This document shows, piece by piece, positions 41,866 through 50,876 of a DNA stretch of 64,000 nt (its first letter is position 1; the number at the start of each line of letters is the position of its first letter). The notes under the pieces are model-generated. The model ran no database searches. It saw only the letters and a program-made list of their open reading frames with translations, and was not told the origin of the DNA. Source of the DNA: Pseudonocardia autotrophica (lineage in GTDB: Bacteria; Actinomycetota; Actinomycetes; Mycobacteriales; Pseudonocardiaceae). A program made the position numbers and the translations under genes. The stretch spans positions 1-64,000 of the forward strand of contig NZ_JNYD01000013.1 in assembly GCF_000717175.1 (NCBI RefSeq), in the 5' to 3' direction.

Positions 41866-43692
41866 TTACGGCAGCATCCAGCCCAGCACCGGCGTGGACT
41901 GCAGGTAGATCAGGATCGCGAGCAACAGCAGCATGCCGAGGCTCCACCCGACGACCTTCCGCAGCAGCACGCCCTCCTGCCCGTCGAGCTTCACCGCGGC
42001 GACGGCGATCGTCAGGTTCTGCGGCGACAGCATCTTCCCGAGCACGCCGCCCGACGAGTTCGCGCCGGCCAGCAGCTCCGGCGGCAGCCCGGCCGAGTTG
42101 GCCGCGGTCACCTGCAGGGAACCGAACAACGCGTTGGCCGACGTGTCCGAGCCCGTCACGGCGACGCCGAACCAGCCGAGGATCGGGGACAGGAAGGCGA
42201 GGGCGCCGCCCGCGCCGGCGATCAGCAGGCCGATGGCGGTGGTCTGGGCCGAGGCGTTCATGACGTAGGCCAGGGCCAGGACCGCGGCGACCGTGAGGAT
42301 CGCCCACTTCAGGTCCGCGACCGTGCGCCCCCAGATCCGGACGGCCTCGGCGGCACCGATGCCGAGCACCGCCGCGACGATCACCCCGGCGATGAGCATC
42401 AGGGTCCCGGCGGTCGACAGCCAGGTCAGCGAGTACTGCGTGGTGCTGCTGGGCTTGCCGTTGGCGGCCACGACGTCGAGGCCCGGCCAGTGGAACGCCA
42501 GCTTCAGCTTGTCGACGGCCGGCTTGATCCCCGGCAGCTGTACGAGCGCGAAGACCAGCACGATGATCACGTAGGGGGCGTAGGCGCGACGGATCTCACG
42601 GGGATCGTCGACCCTGGCGCCCGACCGCACGGTCGCGACCGCCTCGCCGCCCTCGGGCGAGCTCTCGGCGGGGACGGGCCCACCGGTCGGCCGGGGCCCA
42701 CCGCGGCCGGACCCGCCGGTGCCCTCACCGGAGGAGTCGGGACCGCCCGCCCCGACGAGGCTCCCGCCGCCGGCCCCGGGCTCGACGTCGGGCTCGGCCT
42801 CCGCGCCCGTCCGGCGCGCGGCCCACGCCGCGTGCGGCATCGCCCGGGCGACCACCACGACGGCGATCGCGGAGAGCAGCGCGGCCAGGATGTCCGTCAG
42901 GGGCACGGAGATGTAGTTCGACGTGACGAACTGGACGATCGCGAAGACGACGCCGGACACGACCGCGGGCACCCACGCCTCCCGCACACCCCGGCGCCCG
43001 TCGACCAGGAACACCAGCACCAGCGGGACGAACAGGGCCAGGAACGGGGTCTGCCGCCCGACCATCGAGGCGACGTCGTGGAGCGGCAGTCCGGTCACCT
43101 GCGCGAGCGTGATCACCGGGACACCCATCGCGCCGAACGCCACCGGCGCGGTGTTCGCGACGAGCGCCAGCACGGCCGCGCGCAGCGGCCGGAAGCCGAG
43201 CGCCATCAGCATCACCGACGAGATCGCCACCGGCGCGCCGAAGCCGGCCAGGGCCTCCAGCAGGGCGCCGAAGCAGAACGCGACGAGGATCGCCTGGGTG
43301 CGCCGGTCCGAGGACAGCGCGCCGAAGCTGCGGCGCAGCACGTCGAAGTGCCCGGTCGCGACGGTCATGTTGAACACCCAGAGGGCGTTCACGACGATCC
43401 ACATGATCGGGAACAGTCCGAAGAACGCACCGTGCGCGGCGGCCAGCAACGACATGCCGAACGGCATCGCGAAGCCCACGATCGCGACGGCGAGCGCCGC
43501 GACCAGACCGGCCAGCGCCGCCCACTGGGCCCGCACGCGCAGCACCCCCAACGAGAGGAGCACCACCGCGAGCGGGATCACGGAGACCAGGGCGGACCAC
43601 CCGAGCGATCCGCCCACGGCCTTCGGGTCCTGCTGGTAGACCGCCAGGACCGGCCCCGCCAACTGTCCGGACAACACCGTCGCAGACGTCAT
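41866..43692 (-). CDS. L-lactate/glycolate permease (LldP/GlcA family)
   Basis: 608 residues with about 13 helices. It has the family's LPIMWIVVNALWVFNMTV-type region, FCFGALLEALAGFGAPVAISSVMLMALGF, NTAPVAFGAMGVPVITLAQVTG and, at the end, VTAANSAGLPPELLAGANSSGGVLGKMLSPQNL. LldP and GlcA import L-lactate and glycolate with protons. A long hydrophilic Gly/Pro-rich loop (residues 265-365) is unusual for the family. ATG at 43692. Glycolate oxidase genes lie 2.3 kb further on, so glycolate import is plausible. Confidence 0.85.
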   Translation of the reverse strand: MTSATVLSGQLAGPVLAVYQQDPKAVGGSLGWSALVSVIPLAVVLLSLGVLRVRAQWAALAGLVAALAVAIVGFAMPFGMSLLAAAHGAFFGLFPIMWIVVNALWVFNMTVATGHFDVLRRSFGALSSDRRTQAILVAFCFGALLEALAGFGAPVAISSVMLMALGFRPLRAAVLALVANTAPVAFGAMGVPVITLAQVTGLPLHDVASMVGRQTPFLALFVPLVLVFLVDGRRGVREAWVPAVVSGVVFAIVQFVTSNYISVPLTDILAALLSAIAVVVVARAMPHAAWAARRTGAEAEPDVEPGAGGGSLVGAGGPDSSGEGTGGSGRGGPRPTGGPVPAESSPEGGEAVATVRSGARVDDPREIRRAYAPYVIIVLVFALVQLPGIKPAVDKLKLAFHWPGLDVVAANGKPSSTTQYSLTWLSTAGTLMLIAGVIVAAVLGIGAAEAVRIWGRTVADLKWAILTVAAVLALAYVMNASAQTTAIGLLIAGAGGALAFLSPILGWFGVAVTGSDTSANALFGSLQVTAANSAGLPPELLAGANSSGGVLGKMLSPQNLTIAVAAVKLDGQEGVLLRKVVGWSLGMLLLLAILIYLQSTPVLGWMLP

Positions 43693-43767
43693 GGTCGCGA
43701 AGTGTGCGCCGCGTCACCCCACTCGGCAGGGTGGACTGGGCCGAACGGGTGGCGGGGTGGCCGGGTC

Positions 43768-43959
43768 TCAGTCCTCGGTGATCGACAATGCGCCGGACGG
43801 GCAGGCGTCGACCGCCGCGCGCACCTTCCCGTCCGTGTCCGGGTCCTCCTCCAGGAGGACCACGATGCCGTCGTCGTCCTGGTCGAACACCGCGGAGTCG
43901 GTCATCACGCACATGCCCGCGCCGATGCACACACCGCGGTCCGCCCTGAGCGCGCCCAT
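43768..43959 (-). CDS. 3Fe-4S ferredoxin
   Basis: 63 residues. Ligands Cys11 and Cys17 (CIGAGMC, C-x5-C) and Cys53 (ACPSGAL) make a [3Fe-4S] site; the usual fourth Cys position is Gly or Ala. This type delivers electrons to actinobacterial P450s. ATG at 43959 follows GGGAGGAG and shares its first base with the stop of the P450 gene, so the two are translated together. A ferredoxin reductase is not next to it. Confidence 0.88.
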   Translation of the reverse strand: MGALRADRGVCIGAGMCVMTDSAVFDQDDDGIVVLLEEDPDTDGKVRAAVDACPSGALSITED

Positions 43960-45236
43960 CACGCTCCTCCCCACGTCACGGGCAGGCTCTCCATCCCGTA
44001 GACGACGTTGAACGACCGGAACCTACGATCTTCGCCGGCCGGCCGCAGGTCCGGGAACCGCTGCAGCACCGCGGGGAAGGCGATCCGCATCTCCATGCGG
44101 GCCAGCGGTGCGCCGAGGCAGTGGTGCACCCCGTGCCCGAAGGCGACGTGCCCGAGCGCGCCGCGCCGGACGTCGAGCCGCTCGGGATCCTCGAGCAGGG
44201 CGGTGTCGCGGTTCGCGGCCGGGATCGAGAGCATCACCAGCTCGCCCTCCGCGATCGGCTGCCCGGCGATCTCGGCCGGTCCGGTCGCGGACTTGATCGT
44301 GCCGGAGTGCACGATCGACAACCAGCGCAGCAGCTCCTCGACGGCGGGCCCGATCGCGTCCGGGTCGTCCCGTACCAGGGCGAGCTGGTCGGGGTGGTCC
44401 ATCAGCGCCAGCGTGCCCAGCCCGAGCATGTTCGACGTGGTCTCGTGCCCGGCGATCAGCAGGAGGTTCGCGATGCCGATCAGCTCGTCCGTGCTGAGCT
44501 CCTCGCCGTGCTCGCGCACCAGCATGCCGAGCAGCTCCTCGCCCGGCTCCGCCCGCTCGCGCGCGACGAGACCGGCCATGTAGTCGCGCTGCTCCTCCTG
44601 GGCCCGCATCCGCTCGTCCATCGGCGACGACAGGTCGAGCAGCCGCGCGCTGCGCCGCTGGAACTCCGCCCGGTCCCCGTACGGCACGCCGAGCAGCTCG
44701 CAGATCACCAGCGACGGGACCGGCAGCGCGAAGTCGGCGACCAGGTCCGCGGGCGGCCCGGCCTGCTCCATGGCGTCCAGGTGCTGGTCGACGATCTCGC
44801 GCACCCGGGGCTCCAGCCGGGCCATCCGCCGCCCGGTGAACTCCGGGGTGAGCATCCGCCGCAGCCGGGTGTGCGCGGGCGGGTCGAACGCCAGCAGGTT
44901 CCCGGCCCGCAGCCGCGCGATCTCCTCCGGGCTCCGCTCCGGCATGCCCGGCGGGCGGAACGCGCCCTGCCACTCGTTGCTGAACCGCCCCGCGTCGCCG
45001 AGCACCTCCCGGACGTCCGACCAGCGCGTGACCAGCCACGCCTCCAGCCCGAAGGGCGTGCGGACCTTCCGCACCCCGGCCCCGTCGCGGATCGCCCCCA
45101 GCTCGGGCGCCGGGTCGAAGCCCACCCGCTGCATGTGCAGCGGCAGCTCCTCGACCCCTCGTGCACCCGGCCCCCTGGCGGTCCGCCCGGTGCTCTGCGC
45201 GGTGCTCTGCGTGGTGGTCCGTGCGGTCTCCGTCAT
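43959..45236 (-). CDS. Cytochrome P450 (CYP105/107-like)
   Basis: 425 residues. The I-helix oxygen-activating motif is AGHETTS; the K-helix motif EELLR is in AVEELLRWLS; the heme-binding loop is FGHGVHHCLGAPLARMEM with Cys373 as heme ligand. Bacterial class I soluble P450. It overlaps the ferredoxin gene. The substrate is unknown; no biosynthetic cluster is next to it. ATG at 45236 lies in an Ala/Thr/Ser-rich N-terminus. Confidence 0.9.
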   Translation of the reverse strand: MTETARTTTQSTAQSTGRTARGPGARGVEELPLHMQRVGFDPAPELGAIRDGAGVRKVRTPFGLEAWLVTRWSDVREVLGDAGRFSNEWQGAFRPPGMPERSPEEIARLRAGNLLAFDPPAHTRLRRMLTPEFTGRRMARLEPRVREIVDQHLDAMEQAGPPADLVADFALPVPSLVICELLGVPYGDRAEFQRRSARLLDLSSPMDERMRAQEEQRDYMAGLVARERAEPGEELLGMLVREHGEELSTDELIGIANLLLIAGHETTSNMLGLGTLALMDHPDQLALVRDDPDAIGPAVEELLRWLSIVHSGTIKSATGPAEIAGQPIAEGELVMLSIPAANRDTALLEDPERLDVRRGALGHVAFGHGVHHCLGAPLARMEMRIAFPAVLQRFPDLRPAGEDRRFRSFNVVYGMESLPVTWGGA

Positions 45237-45348
45237 CCGGCCTCCCCCATCGGCTCGCCCCTCCGGCCACTCTCACACCGCGTCCGCGGCCGGGCACGCA
45301 CTGCGCTGAGAGGGTGCTGAGCGAGTCGGACATCCCGGGCGCCGACGC

Positions 45349-45921
45349 TCATCCGTGCAGGTTCCGGTACAGGTCCCGCAGCAGCAGGATCTCGGCGCCG
45401 TGGTGGATGGCCTCGCGCTGGATGTGGAGCACCAGGTCCGCCATCGGGAACTCGGCGAACGGGCCCTCCGCCGGCCCGCACGGCCGGGCCAGGCCCGCGT
45501 CGTCGAGCGCCTCGACGCCGCCCGTCCAGGCCGCGTAGGCCCGGTCGAGCTGGCGCAGGGCCTCGGCGGCGGTGCCGGCGTAGGCGTGCTCCTCGTAGGA
45601 GGTCGGCGGCCCGCCGAAGTGCGCCGCCGCCCGCACGCCGAACACCCCGACGATCAGGTGCGCCATCCGCCACGCGATCGTGGTCAGTGGCGGGGGATCG
45701 GGTTCGGGAAAGGCGAAGTCGACCCGGAAGTCGCCGGTGCCCGCCTGGACCGCACCCGGTGCGGGCCGCCCGGCGGGGCGGACGCTCCACCCCGGCGCGG
45801 GCTCCCAGAGGTACTCCTCGTCCGTCAGCCCCTCGAGCTTCGGCCGCAGCAGCGCCTGCCAGTGCCAGGAGAGCTGCTCGGCCAGCTGCGTGGTGGCGGT
45901 GCGCGTCGTGGTGTCCGTCAT
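45349..45921 (-). CDS. DinB-family protein
   Basis: 190 residues. It has LSWHWQALLRPKLEGLTDEEYLW (first His), WRMAHLIVGVFGVR (second His) and the end LVLHIQREAIHHGAEILLLRDL, with the metal His residues of the DinB/MST fold. Such proteins bind a metal and act in thiol transfer or DNA-damage-linked functions; the role is open. ATG at 45921. It lies between the P450 and glcF. Confidence 0.78.
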   Translation of the reverse strand: MTDTTTRTATTQLAEQLSWHWQALLRPKLEGLTDEEYLWEPAPGWSVRPAGRPAPGAVQAGTGDFRVDFAFPEPDPPPLTTIAWRMAHLIVGVFGVRAAAHFGGPPTSYEEHAYAGTAAEALRQLDRAYAAWTGGVEALDDAGLARPCGPAEGPFAEFPMADLVLHIQREAIHHGAEILLLRDLYRNLHG

Positions 45922-46003
45922 GCTCGCGCACGCTAGCCCCGGCCCCCGACAGTTCCCGGCACGGTGAGTGGTGCCGGAGCACCACCCACCGCGCACGGGT
46001 GGC

Positions 46004-47350
46004 TCAGCTGCGGGGGACCGGGACGTTGCGGATGCTCGCGTCGAGCAGCTGGACCGGGTGCAGCAGCGGCAGGGCCCCGTCGGTGCCGTCCTTGAGGTGC
46101 TTGCCGATCTGCAGCAGGCAGCCCGGGTTGGCGGTGACGACGACCGCGGGCTCGACCGACCGGACGTTGTCGGCCTTCCGCTTGCCCAGCTCGTCGGCCG
46201 CATCGGGCATGATCATGTTGTAGATGCCCGCGGAGCCGCAGCACAGCGCCGCCTCCGGGATGTCGAGCAGCTCCAGCTCGGGGATGCTGCGCAGCACCTC
46301 CCGCGGCTGCGTGCGCACGCCCTGGGCGTGCCCGAGGTGGCAGGCGTCGTGGTAGGCGACCCGCGCCGCGACGGGCGAGCGCGGCGCGCGCGGGCCCAGC
46401 TCGGCGAGCACCTCGTGCACGTCGCGGACCCGCGCGCTGAACTCCTTCGCCCGCACCGCCCACTCCGGGTCGTCGGCGAGCAGGTGGGCGTAGTCCTTCA
46501 TCGAGGACCCGCAGCCGGCCACGTTGGTCACCACGTGGTCGACGTCGAGCCGCTCGAACCGCTCGATCGTCCGCTTGGCCCGGGCCAGCGCCGGGTCCTC
46601 ACGGCCGGCGTGCAGCTCGAGCGCCCCGCAGCACTGCTGGTCGCGGGGGACGAGCACGTCGAGCCCCTCGGCCGAGAGCACCCGCACGGTGGCCTCGTTG
46701 ACCCGGTGGAAGAACACGTCCTGGACGCAGCCGGACAGCAGCGCGACCCGGCCGCGCCGGTCCCCGACGGCGGAGGTGTGCACCGGCAGGGTCGCGAAGG
46801 CCTCCCGCACCGTGACGGGCGGGAGCAGCGACTCCAGCGCGGCCAGCCGGCCGGGGAGCTTCGCGGCGAGCTTCCGGACGGCCGGCACGGCGGCGAGCTT
46901 CTGGTACAGCGCCCCCGGCAGGGCGGCCGCGCGCAGCCGCCGCTTGTACGGGAACAGCGCGAAGATCGCCTCGCGGAACAGCCGGTCGGAGGGGGTCCGC
47001 GGCACGTTGCGCTCGAGCTGCGGGCGCACCGACTCGAGCAGCTTGTCGTACTGCACGCCCGACGGGCACGCCGTCACGCACGCCATGCAGCCCAGGCAGG
47101 CGTCGATGTGCTGGCGCAGCGGCCCCTCCAGGCCGATCTCGCCCTTCTCGGCGAGGTCCATGAGGTAGATGCGCCCGCGCGGCGAGTCCATCTCCTCGCC
47201 CCACAGCTGGTAGGTGGGGCAGGTCGGCAGGCAGAAACCGCAGTGCACGCAGTCGTCGAGCAGCTCCCGCGAGGGCGGGTGGTGCTCGTCGAAGGCGCTC
47301 GGGCCGGTCTGCGGCAGGTTGGTGTCGGCGGAGCCGGCGGGTGTGGTCAC
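46004..47350 (-). CDS. glcF: Glycolate oxidase iron-sulfur subunit GlcF
   Basis: 448 residues. Two [4Fe-4S] binding motifs sit at the N-terminus (CVHCGFCLPTCP and CLGCMACVTACP), followed by two CCG domains (QCCGALELHAGRE, CHLGHAQGVRTQP, ALCCGSAGIYN). With GlcD and GlcE it oxidises glycolate (and D-lactate) to glyoxylate and passes electrons to quinone. GTG at 47350 overlaps the glcE stop by four bases. Last gene of iclR-glcD-glcE-glcF. Confidence 0.9.
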   Translation of the reverse strand: MTTPAGSADTNLPQTGPSAFDEHHPPSRELLDDCVHCGFCLPTCPTYQLWGEEMDSPRGRIYLMDLAEKGEIGLEGPLRQHIDACLGCMACVTACPSGVQYDKLLESVRPQLERNVPRTPSDRLFREAIFALFPYKRRLRAAALPGALYQKLAAVPAVRKLAAKLPGRLAALESLLPPVTVREAFATLPVHTSAVGDRRGRVALLSGCVQDVFFHRVNEATVRVLSAEGLDVLVPRDQQCCGALELHAGREDPALARAKRTIERFERLDVDHVVTNVAGCGSSMKDYAHLLADDPEWAVRAKEFSARVRDVHEVLAELGPRAPRSPVAARVAYHDACHLGHAQGVRTQPREVLRSIPELELLDIPEAALCCGSAGIYNMIMPDAADELGKRKADNVRSVEPAVVVTANPGCLLQIGKHLKDGTDGALPLLHPVQLLDASIRNVPVPRS

Positions 47351-48465
47351 GAGATCTCCCACGGGTCGTAGCGGCCCGGGCCGAACCGGCCGTCCGGGTC
47401 GAACCGCTGCTTGACGGCCTTGAGCACGGCGAGGGCGGAGGGCGGCGGCCCCCACGCCGGGGCGTCGAGGTCGGCGGGGCGCGACCGCAGGACGCTCGTC
47501 CCGCCGGCCGCGTGGACGGCGGCGTGCGCCTCGGCGACCGCCGTCCCGGGTACGGAGACGGTGGCCACCCCGGTCCCGAGGCCCGCGGTGGCGGCCGCGG
47601 CCGGCAGCCCCTCCAGCACACCCGGCAGGACCGAGGGCTTCACCCCGATCCGCAGCACGGCGGCCCCCTCCGTTCCGCGGGTGAGGGCCGCGTGCTCGCC
47701 CCACACGTCCGCCTCGGCCACGGCCGCCCCGTCGCCGAGCAGCCGGGTGAGCCGCTCCAGCCGGGCCGGCAGGGCCTCGTCGGTGGAGTCGATGCGGACC
47801 AGCAGCCGGCCCGAGCTCAGCCACTCGACGGCCGTCGGCTCCAGCTGCGAGGCCAGCACCTCGCGCCCGAGCCGGGCCGCCTCGGCGAGGTCGCACTCCA
47901 CCACCACGGTGCCGACGGCCTTCGGCACCGGGTGCAGCCGCAGCACGACCTCGACCAGCGCCCCGAGGGTGCCGTAGGAGCCGTGCAGCAGCTTGGCCAG
48001 GTCGAACCCGGCCACGTTCTTGATGACGTGCCCGCCCGAGCGGACCACCGCGCCGTCGGCGAGCAGCGTGGTGGCCCCGATGACGAGGTCGCGCAGCGTG
48101 CCGTGGACCAGCGCGGACGGCCCGGCGTCGGCCGTGGCCACCAGCCCGCCGACCGTCGCCCCGTCGGCCACCCGCGCGGCGTCGAACGACAGGTGCTGGC
48201 CGTGCTTCGCCAGCTCCTCCTGCAGCGCCCGCAGCGGCGTCCCGGCGTGCACCGAGACCGTCATGTCGCCCGGGTTGTGGGTGATGACGCCGCTCAGCCC
48301 GGTGGTGTCGAACACGGCGTCGACGGGCCCCAGCCGGCCCGCCCAGTCCGCGGCCGTCCCGGCCCCGGCGACGGAGATCCGGCCGGCGGTGTCGAGGACG
48401 GCCTCGCGGGCCTCCTTCAACGACGCCGGCTTCAAGGCCGTCAGGGTCCCCTCCCGATCACTCAT
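47347..48465 (-). CDS. glcE: Glycolate oxidase FAD-binding subunit GlcE
   Basis: 372 residues. FAD-binding PCMH-type fold: RISVAGAGTAADWAG, then TVSVHAGTPLRALQEELAKHGQ, GATVGGLVATADAGPS and VIKNVAGFDLAKLLHGSYGTLG. Shorter than GlcD and typical of GlcE. ATG at 48465 overlaps the glcD stop (ATGA). Its 3' end overlaps glcF. Confidence 0.9.
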   Translation of the reverse strand: MSDREGTLTALKPASLKEAREAVLDTAGRISVAGAGTAADWAGRLGPVDAVFDTTGLSGVITHNPGDMTVSVHAGTPLRALQEELAKHGQHLSFDAARVADGATVGGLVATADAGPSALVHGTLRDLVIGATTLLADGAVVRSGGHVIKNVAGFDLAKLLHGSYGTLGALVEVVLRLHPVPKAVGTVVVECDLAEAARLGREVLASQLEPTAVEWLSSGRLLVRIDSTDEALPARLERLTRLLGDGAAVAEADVWGEHAALTRGTEGAAVLRIGVKPSVLPGVLEGLPAAAATAGLGTGVATVSVPGTAVAEAHAAVHAAGGTSVLRSRPADLDAPAWGPPPSALAVLKAVKQRFDPDGRFGPGRYDPWEIS

Positions 48466-49916
48466 AGCCGCTCGATCACTCCCGACTCCTCCAGCGGGTG
48501 CGGCCGGTACTTCCCGGGCCGTTCGCCGCACAGCCGCGGCGTGGGCAGGACCTTGCCCGGGTTGCAGATGCCCTCGGGATCGAACGCGTCGCGCACCCGC
48601 TGCATCACCGCGAGGTCCTCCTCGCCGTACATCTTCGGCATCGAGCACGCCTTGTCCGTGCCGATGCCGTGCTCGCCGGACAGCGACCCGCCCAGCTCCA
48701 CGCAGAGCTCCGCGATCGCCCCGGACAGCTCCTCGGCCCGCTCGGTCTCGCCCGCGGCGGCGCTGTAGAGGACCAGCGGGTGGAGGTTGCCGTCGCCGGC
48801 GTGGAAGACGTTGGCCACCCGCAGGCCGGCCTCGTCGCCCATGTCGGCGATGCGGCCGAGCACCTCGGCGAGCCGGGTCCGGGGGACCACGCCGTCCTGC
48901 ACGAAGTAGTCCGGCGAGATCCGGCCGACCGCGGCGAAGGCCGCCTTGCGCCCGCGCCAGATCGCCGCCCGCTCCTCCGGCGAGCCCGCGATGTGCAGCC
49001 GGGTGCAGCCGTGGGCGTCGCAGATCTCCTTGACCTGCGTGAATTCTGCGTCGCACTGCTCGATCGGGCCGTCGAGCTCCACGACGAGCGCGGCCGGGAC
49101 GCCCACCGTGTAGCCGGCGTGCACCGCCTCCTCCGCCGCCTCGATCGCGAGCGTGTCCATCATCTCGACGGCCGCGGGCACGATCCCGGCCGCGACGATG
49201 TCCGAGACCACCTCGCCCGCCTCGGCGACCGACGGGAAGTCCGCCAGCAGCGTCCGCACCGTCTCCGGGGTGCGCAGCAGCCGCACGGTGATCTTCGTGG
49301 TGATCCCCAGCGTGCCCTCGGAGCCGAGGAACACCCCGCGCAGGTCCGGGCCCTGCTGCTCGGGGGAGTCGCCGCCGAGGGTGACCAGCTCGCCGTCGGG
49401 CAGCACGACCTCCATCGACAGCACGTGGTTCGTGGTGAACCCGTACTTGAGGCAGTGCGCGCCGCCGGAGTTCTCCGCGACGTTGCCGCCGATCGTGCAC
49501 ACCTGCTGCGAGGAGGGATCGGGCGCGTAGTAGAGCCCGTGCGCCGCGACGGCCGCGGTGATCTCCAGGTTGGTGACCCCGGGCTCGACGACGGCGCGCC
49601 GGTTCTCCGGGTCGACCTCCAGCACGCGCTTCAGGCGGGCCAGGGAGATCACCACGCCGTCGGCCACCGGGAGCGCGCCACCGGAGAGCCCGGTGCCGGC
49701 GCCGCGGGCGACGAACGGGACCCCGTTGCGGTGACAGGCCTTCACCGCCCGGGCGACCGCCTCCGCGTCGCGGGGGATGAGCACGATCTCGGGACGGACC
49801 CGGTACCCGGTCAGTCCGTCGCACTCGTAGGCGCGGGTCTGCACGGGGTCGTCGACGACGTCGTCGGGGCCCAGGGCCGCGACGATCGCGGCGCGGGCCA
49901 CGGGATCGAGGGCCAT
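48462..49916 (-). CDS. glcD: Glycolate oxidase subunit GlcD
   Basis: 484 residues. FAD-linked oxidase: VARGAGTGLSGGALPVADGVVIS at residues 67-90, TIGGNVAENSGGAHCLKYGFTTN, VFLGSEGTLGITTKI, and the C-terminal metal/substrate region HAGDGNLHP and LSGEHGIGTDK. ATG at 49916. The iclR gene is 90 bp upstream on the same strand. First enzyme subunit of the glycolate oxidase. Confidence 0.92.
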   Translation of the reverse strand: MALDPVARAAIVAALGPDDVVDDPVQTRAYECDGLTGYRVRPEIVLIPRDAEAVARAVKACHRNGVPFVARGAGTGLSGGALPVADGVVISLARLKRVLEVDPENRRAVVEPGVTNLEITAAVAAHGLYYAPDPSSQQVCTIGGNVAENSGGAHCLKYGFTTNHVLSMEVVLPDGELVTLGGDSPEQQGPDLRGVFLGSEGTLGITTKITVRLLRTPETVRTLLADFPSVAEAGEVVSDIVAAGIVPAAVEMMDTLAIEAAEEAVHAGYTVGVPAALVVELDGPIEQCDAEFTQVKEICDAHGCTRLHIAGSPEERAAIWRGRKAAFAAVGRISPDYFVQDGVVPRTRLAEVLGRIADMGDEAGLRVANVFHAGDGNLHPLVLYSAAAGETERAEELSGAIAELCVELGGSLSGEHGIGTDKACSMPKMYGEEDLAVMQRVRDAFDPEGICNPGKVLPTPRLCGERPGKYRPHPLEESGVIERL

Positions 49917-50006
49917 CTGACCTCCTTGTCACGGCTCGTGGTGGGAACGGGGAAAGCGTAGGGCGGCACGGGCGCCGCGGCCGTCTCGAATCGGCCGCGG
50001 TCAGGG

Positions 50007-50786
50007 TCAGGCGGTCGCGAGCAGGGTGCCGAGCCGTCGGCCGGCCGCGACGACGAGCGGCGCGATCCGGGCGACGGCGGTGTCGTCCATGCGGGAGAGG
50101 GGACCGGACACCGAGACGGCGGCCGATCCGTGCGGTCCGGTCACGGGCGCGGCCACGCACCGCACGCCGGTCTCCTGTTCGCCCTCGTCGAGCACGTAGC
50201 CGCGCTCGCGGGCGACGGCCAGCTCGCGGGCGAGCACGTCCGCGTCGGTGATCGTGGTCGGCGTGACGGCGGGGAGGCCGGTGCGCGCGACGACCGCGGC
50301 GGCGTCGGCGGGCGGCAGCGCGGACAGCAGCGCCTTGCCGACGCCCGTGCAGTGCACCGGCACCCGTCGCCCGATCTCGGTGAACATCCGCATCTGGTGC
50401 GGCGAGGGGACCTGGGCGACGTAGACCGCCCGGTCGCCGTCGAGCACCGCGAGGTTCGCCGTCTCGCCGATCTCGGCGACGAGGTCCGCGAGCACGGGGG
50501 TGGCCCACCGGCCGAACTGGCGCGCGGCCGTCTCGCCCAGTCCGACGAGCTTCGGGCCGAGCGTGTAGCGCCGCGAGGGCAGCTGCCGCAGGTAGCCCAG
50601 GTCGACGAGGGTGCGCACCAGCCGGTGGATCGTCGCCGGGGCGAGCCCGGTGCGGTCGGCGAGCTCGGACAGCCCGGCCTCGCCGCCCGCCTCCGTCAGC
50701 GTCTCGAGCAGCCCGAACGCCCGGGCCAGCGACTGGACGCCGCCCGCACGGGGTACATCGGGCCGGGACGTGGTGCCGTCGGTCAC
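50007..50786 (-). CDS. IclR-family transcriptional regulator
   Basis: 259 residues. Winged helix: SLARAFGLLETLTEAGGEAGL, then LAPATIHRLVRTLVDLGYL; effector domain: HCTGVGKALLSALPP, RERGYVLDEGEQETGVRCVAAPV. Lies between glcD and glcB and divergent from glcB, so it probably controls both sides in response to glyoxylate, glycolate or a related acid. GTG at 50786. A TTCC-N7-GGAA site is in the 90-bp gap. Confidence 0.88.
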   Translation of the reverse strand: MTDGTTSRPDVPRAGGVQSLARAFGLLETLTEAGGEAGLSELADRTGLAPATIHRLVRTLVDLGYLRQLPSRRYTLGPKLVGLGETAARQFGRWATPVLADLVAEIGETANLAVLDGDRAVYVAQVPSPHQMRMFTEIGRRVPVHCTGVGKALLSALPPADAAAVVARTGLPAVTPTTITDADVLARELAVARERGYVLDEGEQETGVRCVAAPVTGPHGSAAVSVSGPLSRMDDTAVARIAPLVVAAGRRLGTLLATA

Positions 50787-50802
50787 AAGTGCCGACCCTA
50801 CA

Positions 50803-50833
50803 TTCCATGATGCGGAAACTCCAGTCCGTCTGG
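50803..50833. promoter_or_regulatory. Operator elements in iclR-glcB divergent promoter
   Basis: TTCC (50803-50806) and GGAA (50814-50817) are an inverted pair with 7 bases between. CCAG (50821-50824) and CTGG (50830-50833) form a second one, with 5 bases between. The whole divergent gap is only 90 bp. The first site has the same core and spacing as the palindrome at 39612-39630. Probably bound by the adjacent IclR protein. Confidence 0.45.
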
Positions 50834-50876
50834 TAGAAAAGACGCCGCAGCAGAGTCGAGGAGAGAGGACGCCGCG

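Noticed and set aside
41866..43692. Assignment of the permease to lactate only
   Set aside because: Sequence cannot separate LldP from GlcA; the nearby glycolate oxidase keeps glycolate as an equal option.
47347..50808. A 1153-codon open frame spanning glcE, glcD and iclR
   Set aside because: Only its 3' part is glcE. The rest lies in wrong frames over glcD and iclR, whose real frames carry the conserved motifs.
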